Below, one piece after another: positions 53,294 to 61,504 of a stretch of 64,000 nt of DNA. Source of the stretch: Streptomycetaceae bacterium. Its GTDB lineage: Bacteria > Actinomycetota > Actinomycetes > Nanopelagicales > Nanopelagicaceae. Made by a program: the position numbers and the translations under genes. The notes under the pieces were generated by a model. It saw only the letters and a list, made by a program, of their open reading frames with translations, searched no databases and was not told the origin of the DNA. The DNA is taken from positions 1 through 64,000 of the forward strand of contig JAIXXJ010000021.1 of NCBI GenBank assembly GCA_027490815.1. Reading direction: 5' to 3'. Every line of letters begins with the position of its first letter. Within the stretch, counting starts at the first letter, position 1.

Positions 53294-54888
53294 TCGATAG
53301 CAACTAAATCGAAATATTCATCTTTCCAAAGATCTTCATCGCCATCTGGCAGCAAAATGACACGTTCGGGCTTTAGCGCTTGGACTGCGCCTTCATCGTG
53401 AGAAACCATAATGACAGAGCCTTGGTACTCGGCTAATGCGCCAAGAATTTCGGCTCGAGATGCAGGATCTAAGTTATTTGTTGGTTCATCAAGAAGTAAA
53501 ACATTAGCTGCCGAAACAACTAGAACGGCAAGTGCCAATCGAGTTCTTTCTCCACCAGATAAGACCTTGACTGGCTTATGCACATCATCACCGATAAATA
53601 AAAATGAACCAAGAGTATTTCGGGCAGTTGGTTCATTGATATCTGGAGTTGCAGACATCATGTTTTCTAAAATAGTCCGTTCAAAATCTAGGGACTCATG
53701 CTCCTGGGCGTAGTAGCCAATCTTTAAGCCATGACCATGTTCAACTTTTCCAGTATCTGACTCAAGTTCACCTGCCAAAATCCTCAGAAGAGTTGTTTTG
53801 CCGGCACCGTTGAGTCCAAGGATTACAACTCTTGAGCCTTTGTCGATTACGCAAGAAACATCGGTAAAAATTTCAAGTGAGCCATAGTTTTTAGAAAGCT
53901 CTTCGCCAGATAGCGGAGTCTTGCCACAGGGAGCCGGAGTTGGAAAACGCAGTTTTGCAACTTTATCTGCAACGCGAACATCTTCTAAGCCACTGCGTAG
54001 TTTGTCTGCTCGACGCAACATGCCCTGTGCAGCAGTAGCTTTGGATGCCTTAGCTCGCATCTTTTCGCCCTGCTTCTGCAAAATCTCGGCCCGCTTTTCT
54101 GCATTAGCTCGTTCTTTCTTGCGGCGATGTTCATCTTGCTCACGCTGTAAGAGATAGGCCTTCCAACCTAGGTTGTAAACATCGATGACGTTTCTATTGG
54201 CATCTAGATAAAAGACTTTGTTTACAACGGTTTCAATCAAATTCACATCGTGAGAGATGATTACAAGCCCTCCCGAGTACTTTGACAAGAAATCTCGAAG
54301 CCAAACAATTGAGTCAGCGTCCAAGTGGTTTGTCGGTTCATCAAGCAGAAGAGTTTCGGCGCCACTAAACAAAATCCGAGCAAGTTCGATGCGACGACGT
54401 TGCCCACCCGAAAGAGTTGAGAGTTCATTTGAAAAGACAGCCTCTGAAACACCTAACGATGTGGCAATAGCTTCGGCCTCAGCCGATGCGGCGTAGCCAC
54501 CTGCAGCAGAAAACTCTGCCTCTACTCGGCCATAACGCTCCATCGCTTTTTCTAGCGCTTCACCTTGTGCTGTAGCCATCTCTTCTTCAACAGAACGCAT
54601 TCGAGATGCGATTTGATCTAAATCTCTAGCAGAGAGAATTCGATCAATAACTGTTCCTGGTTCATCACCAGTTCGAGGGTCTTGAGGCAGATAGCCAATT
54701 TTTCCTGTCCGATTTACCGCCCCGCCTGCGGGCATAGTTTCACCGGCAAGAACTTTAGCTAGCGTTGATTTACCTGCACCGTTTCGACCAACAAACCCAA
54801 TTCGATCGCCATCATTGATTCGCACCGTGACACCTTTAACCAAAAGGCGTGCACCGGCACGAAGTTCAAGTGCTTGGGTTGAAATCAC
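53290..54888 (-). CDS. ABC-F family ATPase
   Basis: Soluble protein of two tandem ABC ATPase domains joined by a charged linker (about 240-310), no membrane domain: the ABC-F layout, acting on ribosomes. Walker A motifs G-R-N-G-A-G-K-S and G-L-N-G-A-G-K-T; signatures L-S-G-G-Q and L-S-G-G-E; two D-E-P-T-N. GTG at 54888 is preferred over a TTG at 54894 because the latter overlaps the -10 box TAGACT. The subtype (translation factor or resistance) cannot be decided. It follows parC on the same strand. Confidence 0.9.
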   Translation of the reverse strand: MISTQALELRAGARLLVKGVTVRINDGDRIGFVGRNGAGKSTLAKVLAGETMPAGGAVNRTGKIGYLPQDPRTGDEPGTVIDRILSARDLDQIASRMRSVEEEMATAQGEALEKAMERYGRVEAEFSAAGGYAASAEAEAIATSLGVSEAVFSNELSTLSGGQRRRIELARILFSGAETLLLDEPTNHLDADSIVWLRDFLSKYSGGLVIISHDVNLIETVVNKVFYLDANRNVIDVYNLGWKAYLLQREQDEHRRKKERANAEKRAEILQKQGEKMRAKASKATAAQGMLRRADKLRSGLEDVRVADKVAKLRFPTPAPCGKTPLSGEELSKNYGSLEIFTDVSCVIDKGSRVVILGLNGAGKTTLLRILAGELESDTGKVEHGHGLKIGYYAQEHESLDFERTILENMMSATPDINEPTARNTLGSFLFIGDDVHKPVKVLSGGERTRLALAVLVVSAANVLLLDEPTNNLDPASRAEILGALAEYQGSVIMVSHDEGAVQALKPERVILLPDGDEDLWKDEYFDLVAID

Positions 54889-54893
54889 ACCCA

Positions 54894-54899
54894 AGTCTA
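54894..54899 (-). promoter_or_regulatory. -10 box TAGACT before the ABC-F gene
   Basis: On the minus strand TAGACT ends 5 nt before the GTG at 54888, in the 21-base gap after parC. Confidence 0.4.
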
Positions 54900-54909
54900 T
54901 CTAGTTGGA

Positions 54910-56442
54910 TTAAGCAGCACCAATTCGAGTACGACGTGGGGCAGCAAAGGCCTTTCCAACTGCTGTTAACTCTTCTGACACTTGAGCTTTAATTGCTTCT
55001 TCACTCTTTAGAAGTTTAGTTAACTCAGCAATTACAGATTTGAGTTCTTTTTGCTCAGTCTCAAGTTCAATTTTGCTCATTTTGGTTAATCGTCGAAGTG
55101 GCATATCCAAGATATACGTAGCCTGTTCGTCATTTAACTTAAAGTCTTTAATCAACTTATCTTTGGCTTGAGAGGCATCATCACTGGCTCGAATAATTTT
55201 AATGACCTTATCAATATCGATTATCGCCTTTAATAGACCATCTACTAGGCCAAGTCTAGATTGGGCCTTGGCTTTACGGAATTCAGATCGACGGCGAATT
55301 ACTTCGATACGGTGATCGATAAAGACTTTGAGTAACTCCTTCAAACCAAGAGTCTGTGGCTTGCCCTTTACTAATGCAACCGCATTAATTGCAAAAGCAT
55401 CCTCCATGGGAGTCAGCGCGTAGAGCTTTTCGAGAACATCTTCTGGTTCAAAACCATTCTTCAGCTCAATGACAACATTTGTTCCTGTTTGACCATCGGT
55501 CAAGTCAATGATGTCGCTTATTCCTTGAATCTTTTTATTCTTAACTAACGTAGCTATTCGTTCAACCACTTTTTCTGGCCCAATTGTGTAGGGAAGCTCT
55601 TTGATAATGATGCCCATCTTGCGACTGGTCACTTTCTCAATTTCAACCGTCGCTCTAACTTTAAAGGAGCCTTTTCCAGTTGCATAAGCTTCACGGACAC
55701 CTTCTAAACCAACAATTTCACCACCGGTTGGAAAATCAGGACCGGGTACAAACTTCATCAACTGTTTAACAGTTGCAGTTGGATTTTCAATCAAATGCTT
55801 GGTAGCTGCAATTACTTCGCCAAGATTGTGTGGCGCCATATTTGTTGCCATACCCACTGCAATTCCAGAACCACCATTTACTAAAAGATTTGGATAGGCA
55901 GCAGGTAAAACAATTGGTTCAGATAGTTGTCCGTCATAATTTGGTCCAAAATCAACAGTGTCTTCGTCAGCTTCGGCAACCATAGCCATTGCAGCTGCGG
56001 CCAATCTTGCCTCGGTGTAACGCATCGCTGCCGGACCTGCATCTAATGATCCAAAATTTCCATGGCCATCAATTAATGGCAAGCCCATTGAAAAACTTTG
56101 CGCCATACGAACTAATGCGTCATAAATTGCACCATCACCGTGTGGGTGCAATTTACCCATCACTTCACCGACAACTCGAGCACTCTTTACGTGTCCACGT
56201 TCTGGTCGAAGACCCATGTCTGCCATCTGGTGCAAAATTCTTCGGTGTACTGGCTTTAATCCATCTCGAGCATCAGGTAGCGCGCGCGAATAAATAACAG
56301 AGTATGCGTATTCAAGAAAAGACTCAGAGACTTCTTTTGATACATCGATATCAATTATTTTTCCTGGGTACTCACCAGGCTTCGGGCCAGTAGGTTTCTT
56401 TCCTTTTGCCGCAGCTTTCACGGGCGACTTCGCATTTGCCAT
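54910..56442 (-). CDS. parC: Type II topoisomerase subunit A (ParC type) lacking the C-terminal domain
   Basis: 510 residues; family members are usually over 750. The breakage-reunion half is complete: D-G-L-K-P-V-H-R-R-I-L, G-K-L-H-P-H-G-D-G-A-I-Y-D, the catalytic tyrosine in A-A-M-R-Y-T-E-A-R-L and the tower and coiled coil. It ends at F-A-A-P-R-R-T-R-I-G, the exact place where a DNA-wrapping beta-pinwheel CTD normally begins. The next gene starts 21 bases later on the same strand, so no hidden CTD is possible. A basic tail (A-K-S-P-V-K-A-A-A-K) opens the protein. Confidence 0.92.
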   Translation of the reverse strand: MANAKSPVKAAAKGKKPTGPKPGEYPGKIIDIDVSKEVSESFLEYAYSVIYSRALPDARDGLKPVHRRILHQMADMGLRPERGHVKSARVVGEVMGKLHPHGDGAIYDALVRMAQSFSMGLPLIDGHGNFGSLDAGPAAMRYTEARLAAAAMAMVAEADEDTVDFGPNYDGQLSEPIVLPAAYPNLLVNGGSGIAVGMATNMAPHNLGEVIAATKHLIENPTATVKQLMKFVPGPDFPTGGEIVGLEGVREAYATGKGSFKVRATVEIEKVTSRKMGIIIKELPYTIGPEKVVERIATLVKNKKIQGISDIIDLTDGQTGTNVVIELKNGFEPEDVLEKLYALTPMEDAFAINAVALVKGKPQTLGLKELLKVFIDHRIEVIRRRSEFRKAKAQSRLGLVDGLLKAIIDIDKVIKIIRASDDASQAKDKLIKDFKLNDEQATYILDMPLRRLTKMSKIELETEQKELKSVIAELTKLLKSEEAIKAQVSEELTAVGKAFAAPRRTRIGAA

Positions 56443-56448
56443 GTGCGC

Positions 56449-56454
56449 ATTCTG
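56449..56454 (-). promoter_or_regulatory. -10 box CAGAAT before parC
   Basis: On the minus strand CAGAAT ends 6 nt before the ATG at 56442; predicted leaderless mRNA. Same context as the importer lipoprotein promoter. Confidence 0.45.
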
Positions 56455-56467
56455 CCAAGACAGTTGA

Positions 56468-57349
56468 TTAATTTAGGGGAGGGCGCGCCCCAACGGATGC
56501 AACGCACTTTGCTGCAAGAGCGGCGCCGGCTGAAAGTGCTTGAGTTAGGTCACTCGTTTCAAGCCATTTTGGAATAAATCCAGCTGCAAATGAATCACCG
56601 GCACCAGTGGTATCTACAACATTTGTAGTCACTGCAGGAACTTTAGATGTCTTTCCTGCATTGATTCCCATGGCCCCTTTAGATCCCAATTTGATTACAA
56701 CAAGGGGGGTGTACTCAGTCAATTTCTTTTCGGCAACTTCAACATCAGTTTCAGCAGCAAGATACAAAGCCTCTTCAGAGTTTAGAAGAATTCCATCCAT
56801 GAGAGTTACCCACGATAAAACCTCTTCGCGAGACACGATTTTCATCGCACCAGTAGTTGTAGGGTCAAAGAAGATTGGTTTGCCAGCTGATTTAACTTTT
56901 TTTACCATTGCAAGCACTGAATCGCGACTTCGAAAATCAAGGAGTGCATAGCCACTTAAGTAGACACCATCAATGTCATCAAGAGGTGGAAGATCTGCAA
57001 CTTCTAAATCAGCATTGGCGCCATTATCTGGAAACATCGTTCGCTCACCATTAGAGTCAACCAAGATCACCACAACACCTGTTGGACGCCCAGAGTGCAT
57101 CAAATTCAAGTGCTCAACTCCGTATTTATCTAAGTCAGAAATGAGAGCAAAACCAACAGGGTCGTTTCCAGTCCTAGCAACTAAGTGCGATTTTGTATTT
57201 GTACGCGTAATCCACGTAGCAACGTTGGCAGCTTGGCCCCCTGGGTGGCTAGAAATTTTACTCGCCGTATCGTTGCCGTAGTTAATTGGCTCCTTTAATT
57301 GAGAAATAACATCCAGTGCAATATCGCCTATACAGAGAATTTTCTTCAT
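56468..57349 (-). CDS. psuK: PfkB-family kinase, probable pseudouridine kinase
   Basis: 293-residue ribokinase-like enzyme: N-terminal G-D-I-A-L-D and P-G-G-Q-A-A-N-V-A, and C-terminal D-T-T-G-A-G-D-S-F-A-A-G with the catalytic aspartate. Substrate is inferred from the preceding gene, PsuG, with which its start overlaps (four bases). It should phosphorylate pseudouridine to pseudouridine 5'-phosphate. A sugar kinase of the same family acting on another substrate is possible. Confidence 0.82.
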   Translation of the reverse strand: MKKILCIGDIALDVISQLKEPINYGNDTASKISSHPGGQAANVATWITRTNTKSHLVARTGNDPVGFALISDLDKYGVEHLNLMHSGRPTGVVVILVDSNGERTMFPDNGANADLEVADLPPLDDIDGVYLSGYALLDFRSRDSVLAMVKKVKSAGKPIFFDPTTTGAMKIVSREEVLSWVTLMDGILLNSEEALYLAAETDVEVAEKKLTEYTPLVVIKLGSKGAMGINAGKTSKVPAVTTNVVDTTGAGDSFAAGFIPKWLETSDLTQALSAGAALAAKCVASVGARPPLN

Positions 57350-58248
57350 GAAAGTGCCACGGCAATCTCTGCGGCTAGGGCGCAGTTAGATTTAATGATT
57401 TCGGTGTTTATTTTAAGCGACTCACCATTAGATGCTTTGTGGAAGTGCTCTAGTAAAAACGGAGTCACGGCCTTGCCATCAATTCCTTCTTGTTGGGCGC
57501 GCTCTAAGCCACTAGCCAATATCTCATCGTGCCGTGCTCTCGGCATTTCTACTACCACGGGGTTGGCAACGATTAAGGATTTAAACTGTGTTGCAATATC
57601 TGTTCGAGTTTTTATGATCTTTGCAATCTCTGTAGCACTTTCAACACGGTGCTCTAGAGAAAAACCAGAGTCAGTCAGATAGAAGCCTGGAAATGAATTG
57701 GTCTTATATCCAACTAGCCCTATAGATAAAGTTTCTAAACGCTCAAGAGTTGCATGTACATCCAAGATTGACTTTACCCCTGCGCAAACGACTGTCATAT
57801 CAAGTTGTGATAAAGCGGTCAGATCTGCCGACTCATCAAATGATTCTGATGCGCCACGGTGAACTCCACCTAATCCGCCAGTTGCAAAAATCTTGATTCC
57901 TGCGACAGCGGCGATATGAGCTGTTGCCGCAACTGTTGTGGCGGCGCTTTTATTCTGCGAAATGATTATTGCAAGATCTCGTATCGATGCTTTAGCAATG
58001 TCATCACGATTTGCGATCGCTTCAAGTTCTTGTGTTTCGAGCCCAATTAAAATCTTTCCATCAAGTAATGCGATGGTGGCTGGAACTGCTCCGCCTTCTC
58101 GAACAATCTCTTCACATTGCCTTGCAACCTCAAGATTTGATGGACGTGGAAGACCGTGACTAATGATCGTAGATTCAAGGGCAACTATGGGGTTGCCCGC
58201 TTTTATTGCCTGGGCTACCTCAGGTGAATACTTTATTGCGCTGATCAT
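57346..58248 (-). CDS. psuG: Pseudouridine-5'-phosphate glycosidase
   Basis: 300 residues from ATG 58248. Characteristic PsuG features: A-L-E-S-T-I-I-S-H-G-L-P, G-A-V-P-A-T-I-A, F-A-T-G-G-L-G-G-V-H-R-G-A and V-V-C-A-G-V-K-S-I-L-D. It splits pseudouridine phosphate into uracil and ribose 5-phosphate, allowing reuse of RNA turnover products. The TTG two codons upstream lies in the spacer between the -10 box TAGAGT and the ATG, so 58248 is chosen. Operon with the PfkB kinase. Confidence 0.93.
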   Translation of the reverse strand: MISAIKYSPEVAQAIKAGNPIVALESTIISHGLPRPSNLEVARQCEEIVREGGAVPATIALLDGKILIGLETQELEAIANRDDIAKASIRDLAIIISQNKSAATTVAATAHIAAVAGIKIFATGGLGGVHRGASESFDESADLTALSQLDMTVVCAGVKSILDVHATLERLETLSIGLVGYKTNSFPGFYLTDSGFSLEHRVESATEIAKIIKTRTDIATQFKSLIVANPVVVEMPRARHDEILASGLERAQQEGIDGKAVTPFLLEHFHKASNGESLKINTEIIKSNCALAAEIAVALS

Positions 58249-58254
58249 GGACAA

Positions 58255-58260
58255 ACTCTA
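58255..58260 (-). promoter_or_regulatory. -10 box TAGAGT before psuG
   Basis: On the minus strand TAGAGT ends 6 nt before the ATG at 58248. Confidence 0.5.
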
Positions 58261-58280
58261 ATACACATTCGTGGGAAGAT

Positions 58281-59387
58281 ATGCACGTGCATTTATCCCA
58301 AATAACGCCTTCGATTTTTTCATCCCTTGGGTTAGAAAGCGCTACGGATCACTTAAATGTTGGTGTTTCTCCTATGGGCCGCGAACTTCTTTTTCTTATT
58401 GATGGATTTGGCTTTGACGTATTAGAAAAGTACTCACAAGTTATGCCAACAATTTCTCGAATGGTTAACCATGGCCTTATACAAACTGCTTTTCCAACAA
58501 CTACTGCAACGTCACTTGCTACTTTAACTACAGGTGCAATGCCTGGTTCACATGGAATGCTTGGTTACACAGTTCGAGTTCCGCGTAGCGGAGGACGATT
58601 ACTAAACGCCCTTAAATGGGATGAGCGCGTTGATCCTGAAAATTGGCAGCCAGTTCAAACATTGTTTCAACGTGCATCTCTTACTGGAATCAATGTCACA
58701 CATGTTGCCGCAAAAAGATATGAGAACTCAGGTTTTACGCGCGCTGTTTTCCGTGGAGCTCAGTACAAAGGTGCAAACCTTGTCACTGATTTAGTGAGTG
58801 AAACAAGAGATGCCTTACAAAATACACCTTCATTTGTGTACCTCTATGTAAACGACTTGGATTCAGCCGGCCATAGTGATGGTGTTGGAAGCGATAAGTG
58901 GATTTCAGCTCTTACAATGATTGATCAGCTCACTCAAAATCTTATGAAGGAAGTTCCAAAAGGAACACGGATATGGATCACTTCAGACCATGGGATGGTT
59001 AATGTCCAAGAAAAAATCATCATTGGGCAAGACAATCCCTTGCTCACTGGAGTAAGCGTTGTAGCTGGTGAACCACGAGCACGCCATATTTATTTAGAAA
59101 GTGAAAGCAAGAATGCTAGAGATGATGCTGCAGCGTTATGGAATGGGTTCTTGAAGGAGAAGGCGTTAGTTTTAACTAGAGAAGATGCCATTGCGTGTAG
59201 CATTTTTGGTGAAGAGGTCAGTCAGGATGCGGCAGATCGCATGGGAGATGTGATTGCTATTGCACGTGATGGTGTTGTATTGCTTGACCCCGAAAGAGCA
59301 GATAAAGAAGGTGCGATGGTTGGCCACCACGGTGGCGATAGTCAGATTGAATCTCAGGTTGGTCTGTTTACTACAACGCTGAGCTAA
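58281..59387 (+). CDS. Alkaline phosphatase superfamily phosphodiesterase
   Basis: 368-residue protein of the type I phosphodiesterase/nucleotide pyrophosphatase family. Metal and nucleophile motifs: L-I-D-G-F-G, P-T-T-T-A-T-S-L (nucleophile Thr), D-L-D-S-A-G-H-S-D, S-D-H-G-M and G-H-H-G-G near the end. No signal peptide is evident, so it is likely cytoplasmic. Substrate unknown. It is divergent from psuG; its stop is directly followed by the end of sepH on the other strand. Confidence 0.85.
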   Translation: MHVHLSQITPSIFSSLGLESATDHLNVGVSPMGRELLFLIDGFGFDVLEKYSQVMPTISRMVNHGLIQTAFPTTTATSLATLTTGAMPGSHGMLGYTVRVPRSGGRLLNALKWDERVDPENWQPVQTLFQRASLTGINVTHVAAKRYENSGFTRAVFRGAQYKGANLVTDLVSETRDALQNTPSFVYLYVNDLDSAGHSDGVGSDKWISALTMIDQLTQNLMKEVPKGTRIWITSDHGMVNVQEKIIIGQDNPLLTGVSVVAGEPRARHIYLESESKNARDDAAALWNGFLKEKALVLTREDAIACSIFGEEVSQDAADRMGDVIAIARDGVVLLDPERADKEGAMVGHHGGDSQIESQVGLFTTTLS

Positions 59388-60236
59388 CTATTTATCGTCA
59401 GGCTTAATTCCAAACATTATTTCATCCCAACTTGGAACCTTTGCTCTAGCAGTAATTCCATCACGAGATGCTTCATCATCTGGCTCTTCACGTATGACGG
59501 CCAACCTTGGAACAAGGGGTGCAATCTTTTCGCTATCAAACTCTTTGTCCTCAAACTCGTCAAAACGATCTTTTTCTACAACTTTTCCAATCTGATTGTC
59601 TGCACTTCGACGATCTGATGGATGCGTGGATTCGGTCGTTACTAATCCTGGTTTTGAAAGCTGACGGGGTGATGGCTCATCACCCATCATCCAACGTGCG
59701 TTTTCATCCATAGATGTCAGTGTGCGAAGTAATGAATCAAAACTCCATTGCGCTACTCCAACCCCACCAGTGTGAGGATAGTGAAGCTCGATAGTCCAAG
59801 TCCCATTTTCTAATCTCCATGTGTCCCAAGACAGGCTTGAAGCATCAATTCCACGGGGTGCAAGTCGAGAAGTAATAGCTACTAATAATGAAATTGGATC
59901 TCGATCAATCTCTTTTCGCACAACTATTTGCTGTGCCTGATCAATTATGTAGATACGTTCAGAAAGAATGGGACCAGCAAAGCGTTCAATTTTTTCAATC
60001 GAAACACCGTAGTCACGAGCAATTTGCTCACTTGTTTGACCAGAGCGAAGCAATCTTTGTATCTCTTTAATCGAAATCGCAGGCTCTTCATTAACTGGAA
60101 CCGAATTCAAACGCTGTTGATTTACTGTCGCACGTAGCGTGTCACTAACACGGATGGTGTACTGAACACCTTCTTGATCGCGCATAGAAAGATAGAGACC
60201 ATCATCGGTCCGCCCATCTAGTCGTAACTCAGTCAC
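59388..60236 (-). CDS. sepH: Septation protein SepH (DUF3071)
   Basis: 282 residues from GTG 60236. The N-terminal DUF3071 domain (about 1-165) opens with T-E-L-R-L-D-G and contains a helix-turn-helix (S-G-Q-T-S-E-Q-I-A-R-D-Y-G-V-S) and S-W-D-T-W-R. The C-terminal part is acidic and disordered, ending in W-D-E-I-M-F-G. SepH stimulates FtsZ assembly in actinobacteria. The GTG two codons further upstream is only 1 nt from the putative -10 box TACCCT; the chosen GTG is 7 nt from it. The start overlaps the end of the MFS gene by 8 bases. Confidence 0.88.
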   Translation of the reverse strand: MTELRLDGRTDDGLYLSMRDQEGVQYTIRVSDTLRATVNQQRLNSVPVNEEPAISIKEIQRLLRSGQTSEQIARDYGVSIEKIERFAGPILSERIYIIDQAQQIVVRKEIDRDPISLLVAITSRLAPRGIDASSLSWDTWRLENGTWTIELHYPHTGGVGVAQWSFDSLLRTLTSMDENARWMMGDEPSPRQLSKPGLVTTESTHPSDRRSADNQIGKVVEKDRFDEFEDKEFDSEKIAPLVPRLAVIREEPDDEASRDGITARAKVPSWDEIMFGIKPDDK

Positions 60237-61470
60237 GGGCACGAGGGTAGCCGATGAGGGCCTTAAAAACCTTGAAGTACGGGAGTGTGGCTAGTGATGC
60301 TGCGATCATAAATCCAAGGGGCACCCAGTATGCGATGTCTGGACCAAATTCATCTATCACTTGGCCCGAAAGCGCACTAGCAATGGCTCCACCTAGTGGC
60401 ATTCCCGCAACTACCCAGGTCAAGGTCTCTGTAATTTGCTCAGGTGGTACAGAACCTTCTGCAACTCCATAAGCATTAATAACGAGTGGCGCAACTGCGA
60501 ATCCATTAAAAAATAATGCAACCGAGAGCCACAACAAAGAATGCACGAACAACATGGGAATTGACAAAATCGTCAGCGCAAAAAGAAATATAAGAAAACG
60601 CGCTGCGCTGGAAATCTTCCATTTAATAACTCCATTACCTATGGCCGCAACTGCGCTTCCACATGCCCAGATCGCCAATAAAATTCCAGCTTTATCTTCT
60701 TGGCCTCTTATTTCAGTAAAAGCAACCGTAACAATTGCAATTGAACCAAAAAAACCACCAAGCAAAACAGTTGGGAGCACAACAGCTTGAACTTGTTTAT
60801 TTCGAATAACCGCCGGATGTGGATCTACTACACGCTTGGGTGTTGCTGGAGGTTCGGTCGACTTTTGTAAGACAAAAAGTGGAACCCCGATAGCCATAAA
60901 TAAAATCCCAACAATAATGCCTGCAGCTGGTGCTATTGAGGTTGCACAGGCGGTCACAATTATTGGACCTAGGATAAAAACAACCTCATCCATTAATGCT
61001 TCAAATGAGTAAGCAGTGTTGACTAAATGTCGGTCGCTTTCGTCTTCGGCGGTGGTTGATTTGTCAGGGCTCAAGACATGTAGCCAGCGCCGACGAACAA
61101 GTCCTCCCGTGTTTACCGAAAAACTTTCGGCAAAGATTATTGCGGCAAACCAAGTCCAGGTCGGACTCTGATTCAAAACCAAAAACGTGAACAGAGATAG
61201 TCCGGCAATCTTTATTGGAACTACTCGAATCAGCATGTTGCTTTGGCCTATGCGATCTGCCACCCGAGACCAATGTGGGGTGGCAATGGAGATGACGATC
61301 GATGCTGCTGCACTGAGTCCACCGGCGATTGCATAGGAACCATTAACTGCGACAACGATGAAAACCAGAGCAAGAGAGTCCATCGAAATTGGCATCCGAG
61401 CAATAAGACCTGAGATAGAAAATCTGAGGGCCCCTGGTGTGCGAATCAAGGTCGTGTATGCCGAGAACAT
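60229..61470 (-). CDS. MFS transporter
   Basis: 413 residues, about twelve membrane helices in two bundles with a cytoplasmic central loop (residues about 200-215, with P-A-T-P-K-R). Substrate cannot be assigned; the family includes drug exporters and nutrient carriers. It overlaps the sepH start and shares a compact divergent promoter region with the monophosphatase gene. MFS genes beside sepH occur in other actinobacteria. Confidence 0.85.
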   Translation of the reverse strand: MFSAYTTLIRTPGALRFSISGLIARMPISMDSLALVFIVVAVNGSYAIAGGLSAAASIVISIATPHWSRVADRIGQSNMLIRVVPIKIAGLSLFTFLVLNQSPTWTWFAAIIFAESFSVNTGGLVRRRWLHVLSPDKSTTAEDESDRHLVNTAYSFEALMDEVVFILGPIIVTACATSIAPAAGIIVGILFMAIGVPLFVLQKSTEPPATPKRVVDPHPAVIRNKQVQAVVLPTVLLGGFFGSIAIVTVAFTEIRGQEDKAGILLAIWACGSAVAAIGNGVIKWKISSAARFLIFLFALTILSIPMLFVHSLLWLSVALFFNGFAVAPLVINAYGVAEGSVPPEQITETLTWVVAGMPLGGAIASALSGQVIDEFGPDIAYWVPLGFMIAASLATLPYFKVFKALIGYPRARD

Positions 61471-61477
61471 GGGCTTT

Positions 61478-61483
61478 AGTCTA
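61478..61483 (-). promoter_or_regulatory. -10 box TAGACT before the MFS gene
   Basis: On the minus strand TAGACT ends 7 nt before the ATG at 61470. It lies only nine bases from the divergent -10 box at 61493. Confidence 0.5.
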
Positions 61484-61492
61484 GACCGCGGT

Positions 61493-61498
61493 TACACT
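61493..61498 (+). promoter_or_regulatory. -10 box TACACT before the monophosphatase gene
   Basis: TACACT ends 6 nt before the ATG at 61505 and supports that start. Confidence 0.5.
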
Positions 61499-61504
61499 CA
61501 GACA

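Noticed and set aside
54889-54909. Possible frameshift hiding a ParC C-terminal domain
   Set aside because: The ABC-F gene begins directly after parC and occupies all downstream sequence in full-length form, so there is no room for a domain of about 300 residues.
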